A stretch of 64,000 nt of DNA, taken from the NCBI RefSeq assembly GCF_004354915.1, contig NZ_SMSI01000001.1, positions 992,001-1,056,000 of the forward strand. Reading direction: 5' to 3'. The position numbers and the translations under genes were made by a program. This document shows, in pieces, positions 8,812 through 19,064 of this stretch. The stretch is from Pseudohoeflea suaedae (lineage in GTDB: Bacteria > Pseudomonadota > Alphaproteobacteria > Rhizobiales > Rhizobiaceae). Each line of letters opens with the position of its first letter. The stretch's first letter is position 1. A model generated the notes under the pieces. The model saw only the letters and a program-made list of their open reading frames with translations, did not search any database and was not told the DNA's origin.

Positions 8812-9920
8812 CCATGCAACAAGATACCAATCCCAGCTCGGTGGACACGGAGGCAGCCGCCTCCGGTGCCGCAAGCGCGACAGCAACGGAGCGTTCCGCG
8901 TTCCAGCGCTTCCTTACTGTGACGGTCGGTCCGATCGTTGCCGCCTTTCTGCTATCGGCGATCATCCTGATGCTCGTCGGCGTCAACCCACTTACCTATT
9001 ATGGCTACATCCTCGATCGCTCGCTCTTCTCAAGCCTCGGGCTGGAACAGACGGCGACGCGGATGGCGCCGCTTCTGTTCCTCGTTGCCAGCCTGATCAT
9101 CGCGTTCCGTGCCGGCATCTGGAATCTCGGCACGGACGGTCAGTTCCTGCTCGGTGCGGTCATTGCGGCCGCGACCGCGCCGTTGCTGGTCGGTGTCCTG
9201 CCGGGCTGGGCCGTTCTTCTGGTGGGCTTCCTGCTCGCCGCTCTCGTCGGTGCGATATGGTCGATCATTCCGGCGCTTCTCAAAGCCTATCAGGGGGTCA
9301 ACGAGATCATCACCACGCTGATGATGTCCTTCCTCGGCGTTCTGCTCGCCTCCACCCTGGTCAAGCTCGCCTTTCGCGATCCCACCACCACGGTGCCGCA
9401 GACCAGGACGCTGCCTGTCGCCGATCGTCTGCCGCGCCTGTTCGAGACCTCGATCTCGAGCGGCCTCGTCTGGGGCCTGATCGCGGTCATCCTCGTTCAC
9501 CTGATGATGACCCGGACCTCTTTCGGTCTGCGTCTGAGGATGGTGGGCGCCAATCCCGCTGCCGCTACCCATGCGGGTCTTTCGGTGCCGCTCCTGACCA
9601 TGGCGACGTTTGGCCTGTCGGCAGGTTTCGCCGGTCTTGCGGGCGCATCCGAAATCCTCGGCGTAGCCGGCAATGTGCGCGCCAACTGGAACCCGGCCTA
9701 CGGGCTGATGGTCATCCCGCTGGTCTTCCTCGCCCGCTTCCATGGTGTCGGGGCCATCGTGCTCGTCTTCTTCTACTCCGCCCTGATGATCGGCAGCGAA
9801 AGTGCCGCCCGACGTCTCGGCGTTCCGCAGAACTTCACGCTGGTGCTCGTCGCCAGTTTGCTGATCTGCCTCGGCCTCGGCGAATATATCGACCAGCACA
9901 AACGCAAGAAGGAACGTTGA
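8808..9920 (+). CDS. ABC transporter permease (BMP-type importer, first permease)
   Basis: The 370-residue membrane protein has a hydrophilic 35-residue N-terminus and then about ten hydrophobic segments. Motifs include 'FRAGIWNLGTDGQFLLGA' and 'YQGVNEIITTLMMSF', characteristic of the branched-chain amino acid/nucleoside permease family (YufP/NupB type). It overlaps the ATPase by 4 bp and is followed after 1 bp by the second permease. It forms half of the translocation pore, probably for a B6 vitamer as inferred from the operon. Confidence 0.92.
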   Translation: MTMQQDTNPSSVDTEAAASGAASATATERSAFQRFLTVTVGPIVAAFLLSAIILMLVGVNPLTYYGYILDRSLFSSLGLEQTATRMAPLLFLVASLIIAFRAGIWNLGTDGQFLLGAVIAAATAPLLVGVLPGWAVLLVGFLLAALVGAIWSIIPALLKAYQGVNEIITTLMMSFLGVLLASTLVKLAFRDPTTTVPQTRTLPVADRLPRLFETSISSGLVWGLIAVILVHLMMTRTSFGLRLRMVGANPAAATHAGLSVPLLTMATFGLSAGFAGLAGASEILGVAGNVRANWNPAYGLMVIPLVFLARFHGVGAIVLVFFYSALMIGSESAARRLGVPQNFTLVLVASLLICLGLGEYIDQHKRKKER

Positions 9921-9921
9921 G

Positions 9922-10857
9922 ATGGGCGGATTGCTAACCGAGGCGTTTCTGTCGTCTCTTTTCACCGGCGCCATCGTCGCGGCGATCCCGATGCTTCTCG
10001 CCGGTCTCGGCGAGCAGATGTCGGAAAAGGCCGGCGTGCTCAATATCGGCATCGAGGGCATGATGCTGATGGGCGCCTATATGGGCTTCCTTGTCGCCTT
10101 CAAGACGGAATCGCTGTGGCTCGGTTTCCTGGGCGGCATTCTCGGTGGGGTTCTGGTGGCCATCGTCATGGCGGTGCTCTGCGTTCGCCTCGGCCTCAAC
10201 CAGATCGTCATCGGCATCGGCCTGACGCTCGGGGTGGAGGGGCTGACGGCTCTGCTGCACCACTTCCAGTTCTCGCGCACCTATCCGCGCCTGCCGGCAC
10301 CCGAGCGTCTGAACATTCCGGGCCTGACCGATCTTCCGGTGATCGGGCCGTCGCTCTTCGGGCGCCACCTGATCGTCTATCTGGCGCTGATCGCGGTGGC
10401 GGTCCTGGCCTATCTTTACCGCCGCACCAATCTCGGCATGACGCTGCGTGCGGCAGGCGAACGGCCCGCTGCACTCGACGTCGCGGGCGGCAACGTGCTC
10501 GGTATCCGGGTCTTCGCCACGCTCTTTACCGGCGGCATGGCCGGGCTTGGCGGCGCCTATCTCGCCAATATCGGGGCTGGGCTCTTCATTCCCTTCATGA
10601 CCGGCGGTGCGGGCTTCATCGGCATCGTGCTGGCCATGCTGGCACGCGGCCGGCCGCTCTGGGTGCTGATCGGCTCGCTGATCTTCGGCGCGGCCCTTTC
10701 TATGACGACCGCCCTGCAGGTGGCCGGCTCCAATATCCCGACCGACGTCATCCAGATGCTGCCGTTTGCAGCCGTGATGCTGGTCCTCGTGCTCTTCGGT
10801 CGTCGGGCGAAACTGCCCTCGGCTCTGGGCGCAGCCTATGAACGCGGCGCCCGCTGA
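9922..10857 (+). CDS. ABC transporter permease (BMP-type importer, second permease)
   Basis: The 311-residue protein has eight to ten membrane segments and the signature 'EKAGVLNIGIEGMMLMGA' of the YufQ/NupC branch. The ATG is 1 bp after the previous stop. A 63-bp gap then leads to 4-pyridoxolactonase; a small hairpin (arms 10879-10884 and 10892-10897) in that gap lacks a T tract, so it is more likely a processing or stability element than a terminator. The gene completes the importer. Confidence 0.92.
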   Translation: MGGLLTEAFLSSLFTGAIVAAIPMLLAGLGEQMSEKAGVLNIGIEGMMLMGAYMGFLVAFKTESLWLGFLGGILGGVLVAIVMAVLCVRLGLNQIVIGIGLTLGVEGLTALLHHFQFSRTYPRLPAPERLNIPGLTDLPVIGPSLFGRHLIVYLALIAVAVLAYLYRRTNLGMTLRAAGERPAALDVAGGNVLGIRVFATLFTGGMAGLGGAYLANIGAGLFIPFMTGGAGFIGIVLAMLARGRPLWVLIGSLIFGAALSMTTALQVAGSNIPTDVIQMLPFAAVMLVLVLFGRRAKLPSALGAAYERGAR

Positions 10858-11727
<870 letters not shown>

Positions 11728-11741
11728 ACTGGAGGCGAGTC

Positions 11742-12926
11742 ATGAAGTATCCCGAAACGAAACCGCCGGTCTTCACGCTGACGGCGGGTCCGGTCGATGC
11801 CTATCCGGAAGTGCTGCGCGCGCTCGGAACGACCGTGCTCTACGATTACGATCCGGCTTTCCAGGCCTTCTTCGAGGACCTCACGCTCAAGGCCCAGGAA
11901 GCGATGGGCTGCGACCTGCCGCCACTCATCCTCCAGGGTGAGCCGGTGCTGGCGCTCGAAGGGGCCGCGGCCTCGCTGATCGCCAGGGACGACGTGGTGC
12001 TCAACCTCGCCTCGGGCGTCTATGGCAAGGGCTTCGGCTACTGGGCCGCGCGCTATGCGAGGAAGGTCGAGGAGATCGAGGTCCCCTATGACACCGCGAT
12101 CGACCCCGAACAGGTCCGCGCTTTCCTCAAGGCGCATCCCGAGGTCAGGATCGTCTGCGTGTGCCATCACGACACGCCGTCCGGCACGCTTAACGACATC
12201 GACGCCATCGGCGCCATCGTTGCCGAAGCCGGTGCGCTTCTTCTCGTCGACGCCGTATCCTCCTGGGGCGGCATGCCGACAAGCCCGACTGCCAGTCAGG
12301 CCGGCATTTACGTCACCGGCCCGAACAAGTGCCTCGGCTGTCCGCCGTCTCTCTCGCTGGTCGCCGTCTCGCAAGCAGCCTGGGAGAAGATCGAGGCCAA
12401 TCCCGATGCGCCGTTTGCCTCCATGCTGAGCTTGAAGGACTGGAAGAACGCCTGGAAGAAGACCGAGCCGTTCCCCTTCACGCCTTCTGTCGCGGAACTC
12501 AACGGCCTGAGCGCGGCACTCGACCGCTATCTCGACGAGGGACCGGAAGAGGTCTGGGCGCGTCATGCGCTGACGGCCAGGATCTGCCGTGAAGGCATCA
12601 AGGGCATGGGCATCGAGCTCTGGCCGGTATCGGAAGACATCGCCTCGCCGACCGCCACGGCCGTGAAGATGCCGGACGGCATCGACGCCGGCGTCGTGCT
12701 CAGGGAAGCGCGCGCCCGTTACGGCGTATCGATGTCGGCCGGTCGCGCCGAGACCCTCGGCAAGTTGATCCGCATCGGCCACATGGGCCCGACCGCGCAG
12801 CCCGGCTATGCGCTTCTGGCTGTTTCGGCCATGGGCGGCGCGCTCAAGGCTCTCGGCGCCAAGGTGGACGTGGCTGCAGGTCTCGCCGCAGCCCAGGCCA
12901 CCTGGGACGCAGCAATCGACGCTTAA
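11742..12926 (+). CDS. ppaT: Pyridoxamine-pyruvate transaminase
   Basis: The 394-residue fold-type I PLP enzyme transfers the amino group of pyridoxamine to pyruvate, giving pyridoxal and alanine. Segments such as 'LTAGPV.AYPEVLR', 'VLYDYDPAFQ', 'LASGVYGKGFGYWA', 'CHHDTPSGT' and 'RIGHMGPTAQP' match my memory of the M. loti enzyme. The catalytic lysine is K196 in 'TGPNKCLG', equivalent to K197 there. Generic annotation would be alanine-glyoxylate aminotransferase. It starts 14 bp after 4-pyridoxolactonase, and pyridoxal 4-dehydrogenase follows, so the operon takes pyridoxamine to 4-pyridoxate. Confidence 0.92.
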   Translation: MKYPETKPPVFTLTAGPVDAYPEVLRALGTTVLYDYDPAFQAFFEDLTLKAQEAMGCDLPPLILQGEPVLALEGAAASLIARDDVVLNLASGVYGKGFGYWAARYARKVEEIEVPYDTAIDPEQVRAFLKAHPEVRIVCVCHHDTPSGTLNDIDAIGAIVAEAGALLLVDAVSSWGGMPTSPTASQAGIYVTGPNKCLGCPPSLSLVAVSQAAWEKIEANPDAPFASMLSLKDWKNAWKKTEPFPFTPSVAELNGLSAALDRYLDEGPEEVWARHALTARICREGIKGMGIELWPVSEDIASPTATAVKMPDGIDAGVVLREARARYGVSMSAGRAETLGKLIRIGHMGPTAQPGYALLAVSAMGGALKALGAKVDVAAGLAAAQATWDAAIDA

Positions 12927-13703
<777 letters not shown>

Positions 13704-13820
13704 GGCAAGCTCGAACTCGACCGGATCGGCGGAACTGAAACGCGTTGATGAACTCGGCTGCTCGTCGCAGCTGTCCCTTTGCGCGTGAACACGAGACGGT
13801 TGGGATCGATTTTTCTATTC

Positions 13821-13856
13821 TGGCGGCGAAATTGGACGTCACGTCCGCCGCCGCCA
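13821..13856. promoter_or_regulatory. Nested inverted repeat upstream of the oligopeptide transporter operon
   Basis: A perfect 13-bp palindrome (GGACGTCACGTCC, 13834-13846) lies inside longer arms TGGCGGCG (13821-13828) and CGCCGCCA (13849-13856). It stands in the 257-bp gap between pyridoxal dehydrogenase and the binding-protein gene at 13961. There is no T tract after it, so an operator is more likely than a terminator, although the hairpin could also end the B6 operon. Its function is not known. Confidence 0.45.
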
Positions 13857-13960
13857 GATATAGTCTCCATCGAAAGGTCGATATGAAGTCAACCGGGTGC
13901 AGTTCGCCGAGCCGCACCTTCGCCATGACGGTGGATCCGTCGCAACAAAGGAGGCACGCC

Positions 13961-15571
13961 ATGTCCATTCCGGAGATCTCTCGTCGAGGGCTGATGCAGA
14001 GCACGGCCGTCCTCGCAGGTGCCGCCGTGCTGCCGCGGTGGGGATTTGCGCAGGACGCCATGCAGGGAGGCCGCCTTGTGGTGGCTGCCGATTCCGAACC
14101 GCGAAACCTCAATCCGGCCATCGTGGCCTCCAACGGCGTGTTTTACATCGCGTCGAAGATCATCGAGCCGCTGGCCGAAGCCTCCTTTGACGGACCGGAC
14201 GGTTTGGCGCCGCGGCTGGCAACGAGCTGGCAAGGGTCCGACGACGGCCTTTCGGTCACCTTCAAGCTTCGTGAAGGCGTCACCTGGCACGACGGCAAGC
14301 CTTTCACCTCCGCCGATGTCGCCTTCTCGGCGATGGAGGTCTGGAAATCTCTCCAGAACATTGGTCGCACGGTGCTCGCCAATCTCGAAACGGTAGACAC
14401 GCCCGACGAGCTGACGGCCGTTTTCAAGTTCTCCGAGCCGACGCCCCTGCAATTGATCCGGAACGCGCTTCCGGTCGTGAGCAGCGTCTTGCCCCGGCAT
14501 TTGTACGAGGGCACCGACATTGCCGAAAATCCGGCCAATAACGAACCCGTGGGCACCGGGCCCTTCGTTTTCGCCGAACACCGGCCGGGCGAATATTACC
14601 GGCTGACGCGCAATGAAGCCTATTGGGGTGACGGTGAGCCGAAACTCGACGAACTGATCTTCAGGGTGCTGCCGGACCGGGCAGGGGCGGCCGCAGCGCT
14701 CGAGGCCGGCGAAATTCAGCTCGCGGCCTTTTCCCAGGTTCCGCTGTCGGATCTTGAGCGCATTTCCGCCAACAGCGAGCTCGAGGTGGTCACCAAGGGC
14801 TACGAGGCGCTGACCTACCAGCTGATCGTGGAGATCAACCACCGCAACGAGGTCCTCAAGAACCTCAAGGTCCGCCAGGCCATCGCCCACGCCATCGACA
14901 AGACCTTCGTCGTCGATACGGTATTCCTCGGATATGCAGCCGAGGCCACCGGTCCGGTCCCGAAGAATGCGCCGGAATTCTACGAACCCGACGTCACGCA
15001 ATATCCCTTCGATGTCGAGAAGGCCAAGGCGCTGCTCGACGAGGCCGGCTATCCGGCAAAAGACGGCGGTGCGCGTTTTTCGATCCGTCTCCTGCCGGCG
15101 CCATTCTTTTCCGAGACACGGGCGATGGGGGATTACCTCAAACAGGCGCTTGCTGTCATCGGCGTCGAGGCGGAACTGGTTTCGAACGATGCGCCGGGCC
15201 ATCTCAATGCGGTCTACAAGGATCACGATTTCGATCTGTCCATCGGTGCGGCGGTGTTCCGCGGCGACCCTGCGATTTCGACGACAAATCTCGTTCAGTC
15301 GGGGATTCCCGATGGCACCTTCTTCTCCAACCAGGGCGGATATGCCAATCCGGAGATCGACAAGATCATCGCGGAGGCGCTCGTCACGGTCGATACGCAG
15401 AAGCGGATCGAGCTCTATGACGAGTTCCAGAAACGGGTGACTGCCGATCTTCCGCTGATCAACGTCGCCGACTGGGGCTTTACCTCGGTGGTGAGCGTCG
15501 ATGTGCTGAACGTGGGCAACAATCCGCGCTGGGTCGTGTCCGGTTGGGCCGATACGGAGATCGCGGCGTAG
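13961..15571 (+). CDS. ABC transporter substrate-binding protein, family 5 (dipeptide/oligopeptide/nickel type)
   Basis: The 536-residue protein starts at 13961, where an AAAGGAGG site stands 8 bp upstream; a longer open frame has no such site. The N-terminus carries a Tat-like 'SRRGLMQ' motif, a hydrophobic run and cleavage near 'GFAQ' (residue 31). The mature part has family-5 features such as 'SEPRNLNPA' and 'KVRQAIAHAIDKTFVV'. It binds peptides or a related solute in the periplasm. The following four genes supply two permeases and two ATPases. The ligand is not evident; B6 neighbours are on the same strand but separated by a 257-bp gap. Confidence 0.92.
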   Translation: MSIPEISRRGLMQSTAVLAGAAVLPRWGFAQDAMQGGRLVVAADSEPRNLNPAIVASNGVFYIASKIIEPLAEASFDGPDGLAPRLATSWQGSDDGLSVTFKLREGVTWHDGKPFTSADVAFSAMEVWKSLQNIGRTVLANLETVDTPDELTAVFKFSEPTPLQLIRNALPVVSSVLPRHLYEGTDIAENPANNEPVGTGPFVFAEHRPGEYYRLTRNEAYWGDGEPKLDELIFRVLPDRAGAAAALEAGEIQLAAFSQVPLSDLERISANSELEVVTKGYEALTYQLIVEINHRNEVLKNLKVRQAIAHAIDKTFVVDTVFLGYAAEATGPVPKNAPEFYEPDVTQYPFDVEKAKALLDEAGYPAKDGGARFSIRLLPAPFFSETRAMGDYLKQALAVIGVEAELVSNDAPGHLNAVYKDHDFDLSIGAAVFRGDPAISTTNLVQSGIPDGTFFSNQGGYANPEIDKIIAEALVTVDTQKRIELYDEFQKRVTADLPLINVADWGFTSVVSVDVLNVGNNPRWVVSGWADTEIAA

Positions 15572-15591
15572 TCCGGGGCAGGGGGTAGACC

Positions 15592-16584
15592 GTGCATCGT
15601 GCATGGCGTTTGACGAAACGGCGGCTGGTCGCCAGCATTCCGGTGCTGGCGATCGTCATCCTCGGCACGTTCCTCTTGATGGAACTCGCGCCGGGCGACG
15701 CCGTCGATGCCTATCTCGTGTCGCTGGGCGGCGGCGATGCCGGGCTGGCCGAGACCCTTCGGCAAAGCTACGGGCTCGACCAGTCCGCCATCAGTCGGCT
15801 GTGGCTCTATGTGAGTTCGCTGGCCCGGCTGGATCTCGGCTGGTCCATCGTTTTCAACCGGCCGATCCTGGACGTCGTTCTGGAAAGATTGCCCAATACG
15901 CTCTGGTTGATGGGGGCTGCCACCGCACTGGCCTTCACCTTAGGCTCTCTTCTGGGGATCATCGCCGGCGCACGGCCGGGAAGCGCGGTTGATCGCGTGC
16001 TGTCGATCGGCTCCCTCACGCTCTATGCCGTGCCGGGCTTCTGGCTCGGGCTCGTCCTGATCCTGGTCTTTTCGGTGCAATTGCGCTGGCTTCCCACCTC
16101 GGGCATCGAAACGATCGCTTCGGGCAAGACCGGCATCGCCCGTGTCCTCGACATCGCCAGGCATCTGGTTCTTCCGGTCGCGTCTCTCGGCTTCATCTAC
16201 CTGGCGCTTTTCCTGCGCATGATGCGTGCCGGGATGGGCGAGGTGTGGCGTCAGGATTTCGTGCTTGCAGCGAAAGCCAAGGGGCTGAGCCGCAGGCGCA
16301 TCGTGATCCATCATGTCGCCCGCAATGCTCTTCTGCCGCTCGTGACCATGCTCGGCCTGCAGGCAGCCACCATGCTCGGAGGCTCGGTGGTGATCGAGAG
16401 CGTGTTCGCCATACCCGGCTTCGGCAGGCTGGCGCAGGAAGCCGTGGCGGGCCGCGATGCGCCTCTGCTGATGGCCATCATCATCGTCTCCGCGGTGCTG
16501 GTCATCCTCGTCAATCTTCTCGTCGATATCGCCTATGCCTGGCTCGATCCGCGGGTCGGCGGTTCGGAGGCGGCAGGCAGATGA
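15592..16584 (+). CDS. ABC transporter permease (DppB type)
   Basis: The 330-residue inner-membrane protein starts at a GTG with a G-rich ribosome site. It has six main spans and the binding-protein-dependent transport loop 'AKAKGLSRRRIVIHHVARNALLPL' in its second half, the site that contacts the ATPase. It lies 20 bp after the substrate-binding gene and overlaps the next permease by 4 bp. It forms the pore with the DppC-type partner. Confidence 0.92.
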   Translation: MHRAWRLTKRRLVASIPVLAIVILGTFLLMELAPGDAVDAYLVSLGGGDAGLAETLRQSYGLDQSAISRLWLYVSSLARLDLGWSIVFNRPILDVVLERLPNTLWLMGAATALAFTLGSLLGIIAGARPGSAVDRVLSIGSLTLYAVPGFWLGLVLILVFSVQLRWLPTSGIETIASGKTGIARVLDIARHLVLPVASLGFIYLALFLRMMRAGMGEVWRQDFVLAAKAKGLSRRRIVIHHVARNALLPLVTMLGLQAATMLGGSVVIESVFAIPGFGRLAQEAVAGRDAPLLMAIIIVSAVLVILVNLLVDIAYAWLDPRVGGSEAAGR

Positions 16585-17414
16585 AGGCGTTTGTCAGACG
16601 TTTCATGTCCTCGCCGGAAGGTATCGCGGGCGCTCTTGTTCTTCTGCTGCTGGCGCTCGCCGCGGTGCTGGCGCCGATCATCCTGCCGGGCGATCCGGCG
16701 GCCATCGTCGGACGCCCGCTTCTGCCGCCTTTTTCCGATGCGTCCTTTCCGCTCGGAACCGATCAGCTTGGCCGCGACGTCCTGACCAGGCTGGTCTACG
16801 GGGCGCAGGCGTCGCTGACGGTCGGCTTGTCGTCCGCTCTGGTGGCAATCCTTGCGGGCACGCTTGTCGGTACCGTGGCGGGGCTCGCCGGCGGACTTGT
16901 CGACGAGGCGCTCATGCGCGTCGTCGATGCGTTCCAGATCGTCCCGGGCTTCCTTCTGGCACTTGCCTTCGTCAGCGTCGCCGGGCCTTCCCTCGCTGTC
17001 ATTGTCCTTGCCGTCGGACTGGGCGCCTGGACCGGTCCGGCGCGCCTTGCACGCGCCGAAGTGCTGTCGATACGCGAGCGGGACTATGTCGCGTCGGCGC
17101 GGGTGATCGGCATGCACCCGGCCGAGATTGCCTTTCGCGAAGTGCTGCCCAACGCGCTGCCGCCGGTCCTCTCGCTGGTCTCCGTGATCGTCGCGGCCGC
17201 CGTGCTGATCGAGGCGGCGCTGTCCTTCCTCGGGCTGGGTGATCCGAACGCGGTGACCTGGGGCGGGATGATCGCCGAGGGGCGAAACCTGCTGCGATCG
17301 GCCCCGTTTCTCTCCATCATTCCCGGCCTCGGTCTCGTCAGTGCCGTCGTCGGGATTTATCTCTTTGGCGAGGGGCTGGTGGAAGCCTTGTCGATCCGCG
17401 GGAGACGCGCGTGA
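16581..17414 (+). CDS. ABC transporter permease (DppC type)
   Basis: The 277-residue permease starts at the ATG at 16581, which overlaps the DppB-type stop. It contains the typical 'HPLGTDQLGRDV'-like segment (here 'FPLGTDQLGRDVLTR') and the cytoplasmic loop 'SARVIGMHPAEIAFREVLPNAL'. Longer reading upstream is in the frame of other sequence and is not used. It pairs with the preceding permease. Confidence 0.92.
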   Translation: MKAFVRRFMSSPEGIAGALVLLLLALAAVLAPIILPGDPAAIVGRPLLPPFSDASFPLGTDQLGRDVLTRLVYGAQASLTVGLSSALVAILAGTLVGTVAGLAGGLVDEALMRVVDAFQIVPGFLLALAFVSVAGPSLAVIVLAVGLGAWTGPARLARAEVLSIRERDYVASARVIGMHPAEIAFREVLPNALPPVLSLVSVIVAAAVLIEAALSFLGLGDPNAVTWGGMIAEGRNLLRSAPFLSIIPGLGLVSAVVGIYLFGEGLVEALSIRGRRA

Positions 17415-18208
17415 CGAAAGTGCTCTGCAGCATTCGAGACCTCAGCGTTGCGTATCCGACCCCGACCGGTGCGCAGCACGCGCTGAAATCCGTCAGTCTC
17501 GACATCATTGCCGGGGAGAAGCTTGCGATCATCGGGGAGAGCGGTTCGGGCAAGAGCACCCTGTCGCTTGCACTCACGGGCTTGCTGGCGCGTCAAGCCA
17601 TGGTCGATGGCGTCATGTCCTGGCCGGGTCTCGGCTCCGCCCCCCGGGCGGGCCGCGACATCGGCATCGTTTTCCAGGACCCCGGTTCCAGCCTCAATCC
17701 CGTTCTCACGATAGGGGATCAGGTCGGCGAGGGTGCGCGCCGTCATCTCGGTCTGGGCCGGAAGGCCGCCCGCGACAAGGCGATAGAACTGCTTTCGCGT
17801 GTTCGCATTCCGCAGCCGGAGAAGGCGGCTGGCGCCTATCCGCATCAGTTCTCCGGTGGTCAGCAGCAGAGAATTGCGATTGCCGCCGCCATTGCAGCCG
17901 GGCCTGCCGTGCTGATCGCCGACGAGGCGACGAGCGCGCTCGACACCATCGTTCAGGCCGAGATTGCCGCATTGCTGGAGGATCTGGTGACGAATGGCGA
18001 TATGACGCTGATCTTCGTTACTCACGACATCGGACTTGCCGCCAGCCTCGCCGACCGGATCGCCGTTTTCCGGACTGCCGAACTGGTGGAATGCGGAGAC
18101 GCCCGGTCGGTCGTAAATGCGCCCCGGGCCGATTACACGCGGCAATTGCTGGCCACCCATATCGATCTTCATTCACCTCGGCTTGTAGGGGCGGCGGATG
18201 TCCGGTGA
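17411..18208 (+). CDS. ABC transporter ATP-binding protein (DppD type)
   Basis: The 265-residue ATPase begins at GTG 17411, overlapping the permease by 4 bp. Walker A is GESGSGKS, the signature 'FSGGQQQR' and Walker B 'VLIADEATSALD'. It lacks the long C-terminal oligopeptide extension that some DppD proteins carry. It overlaps the next ATPase gene by 11 bp, and the two form the heterodimeric motor of this importer. Confidence 0.92.
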   Translation: MTKVLCSIRDLSVAYPTPTGAQHALKSVSLDIIAGEKLAIIGESGSGKSTLSLALTGLLARQAMVDGVMSWPGLGSAPRAGRDIGIVFQDPGSSLNPVLTIGDQVGEGARRHLGLGRKAARDKAIELLSRVRIPQPEKAAGAYPHQFSGGQQQRIAIAAAIAAGPAVLIADEATSALDTIVQAEIAALLEDLVTNGDMTLIFVTHDIGLAASLADRIAVFRTAELVECGDARSVVNAPRADYTRQLLATHIDLHSPRLVGAADVR

Positions 18209-18968
18209 CCTGCTGATGGTGGAAGGCCTGTCGAAACGCTTCGCCGGACGCGGCCGTTCGGTGAGGGCGCTGGACGATGTCAGCTTTTCCATCCGGAAGG
18301 GCGAAACGCTCGGCATCGTCGGGCCATCGGGAAGCGGCAAGTCGACCCTGGCCCGGGTTCTCTTGCGCCTGATCGAACCCGATGCGGGCCGTATCCTGAT
18401 CGATGGCGAGGACTGGCGGTCGCTGTCGCCGAAAGCGCTGCGCCATCGGCGGGGCGACATCCAGATGGTGTTCCAGGATCCGCTGTCCGCCTTCAATCCG
18501 CGCACCACGATCGGCAAGGCGATCATGGATCCGCTTCGCATACACGCTGTTGGCAAGCGTCACTCGCGAATGGCGGCACTCGCCGAATTGCTGCAGCGCG
18601 TTGGCCTCTCCGCCGATATGGCGAGCCGCAGGATACACGAGGTGTCGGGCGGTCAGCGTCAGCGCGTCGCACTTGCGCGGGCTCTCGCCAGCCGTCCCCG
18701 GCTCGTCGTTCTTGACGAGGCCCTTTCCGCGCTGGATGTCTCCTTGCGCGGCCAGATGCTGGAACTCCTGGTGCGGCTGCAGAGGGACGAGGGGATTTCC
18801 TTTCTTTTCATCGGCCACGATCCAGCGGTGGTGCGGATGATCTCCCACCGCGTGGCGGTGATGGATCAGGGCAGGATCGTCGAGACCGGCGATGCCGACG
18901 CGGTCTTCTCGGATCCTCGATCAGATACCGGAAAGGCCCTGATTGCCGCCATACCCACGTGGCGGTGA
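18198..18968 (+). CDS. ABC transporter ATP-binding protein (DppF type)
   Basis: The 256-residue ATPase has Walker A GPSGSGKS, a 'QMVFQDPLSAFNPR' Q-loop, signature 'VSGGQRQR' and Walker B 'LVVLDEALSALD'. It is the last gene of the five-gene transporter operon and ends about 40 bp before a strong bidirectional hairpin terminator. Confidence 0.92.
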   Translation: MSGDLLMVEGLSKRFAGRGRSVRALDDVSFSIRKGETLGIVGPSGSGKSTLARVLLRLIEPDAGRILIDGEDWRSLSPKALRHRRGDIQMVFQDPLSAFNPRTTIGKAIMDPLRIHAVGKRHSRMAALAELLQRVGLSADMASRRIHEVSGGQRQRVALARALASRPRLVVLDEALSALDVSLRGQMLELLVRLQRDEGISFLFIGHDPAVVRMISHRVAVMDQGRIVETGDADAVFSDPRSDTGKALIAAIPTWR

Positions 18969-19007
18969 ACTCTCGGTCGGTTCCGCCGTCAGCTCGACGC
19001 AAAAAAA

Positions 19008-19043
19008 AACCGGCCGGCCGTCCTTGCGGATTGCCGGCCGGTT
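19008..19043. terminator. Bidirectional rho-independent terminator between convergent transporter operons
   Basis: Two perfect 11-base arms, AACCGGCCGGC (19008-19018) and GCCGGCCGGTT (19033-19043), enclose a 14-base loop. A run of nine A on the plus strand just before it provides the U tract for minus-strand transcripts, and CTCTTT follows on the plus strand. It ends the minus-strand importer gene at 19065 and probably also the plus-strand operon. Confidence 0.85.
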
Positions 19044-19064
19044 CTCTTTCAGCGGTTGACGCGC

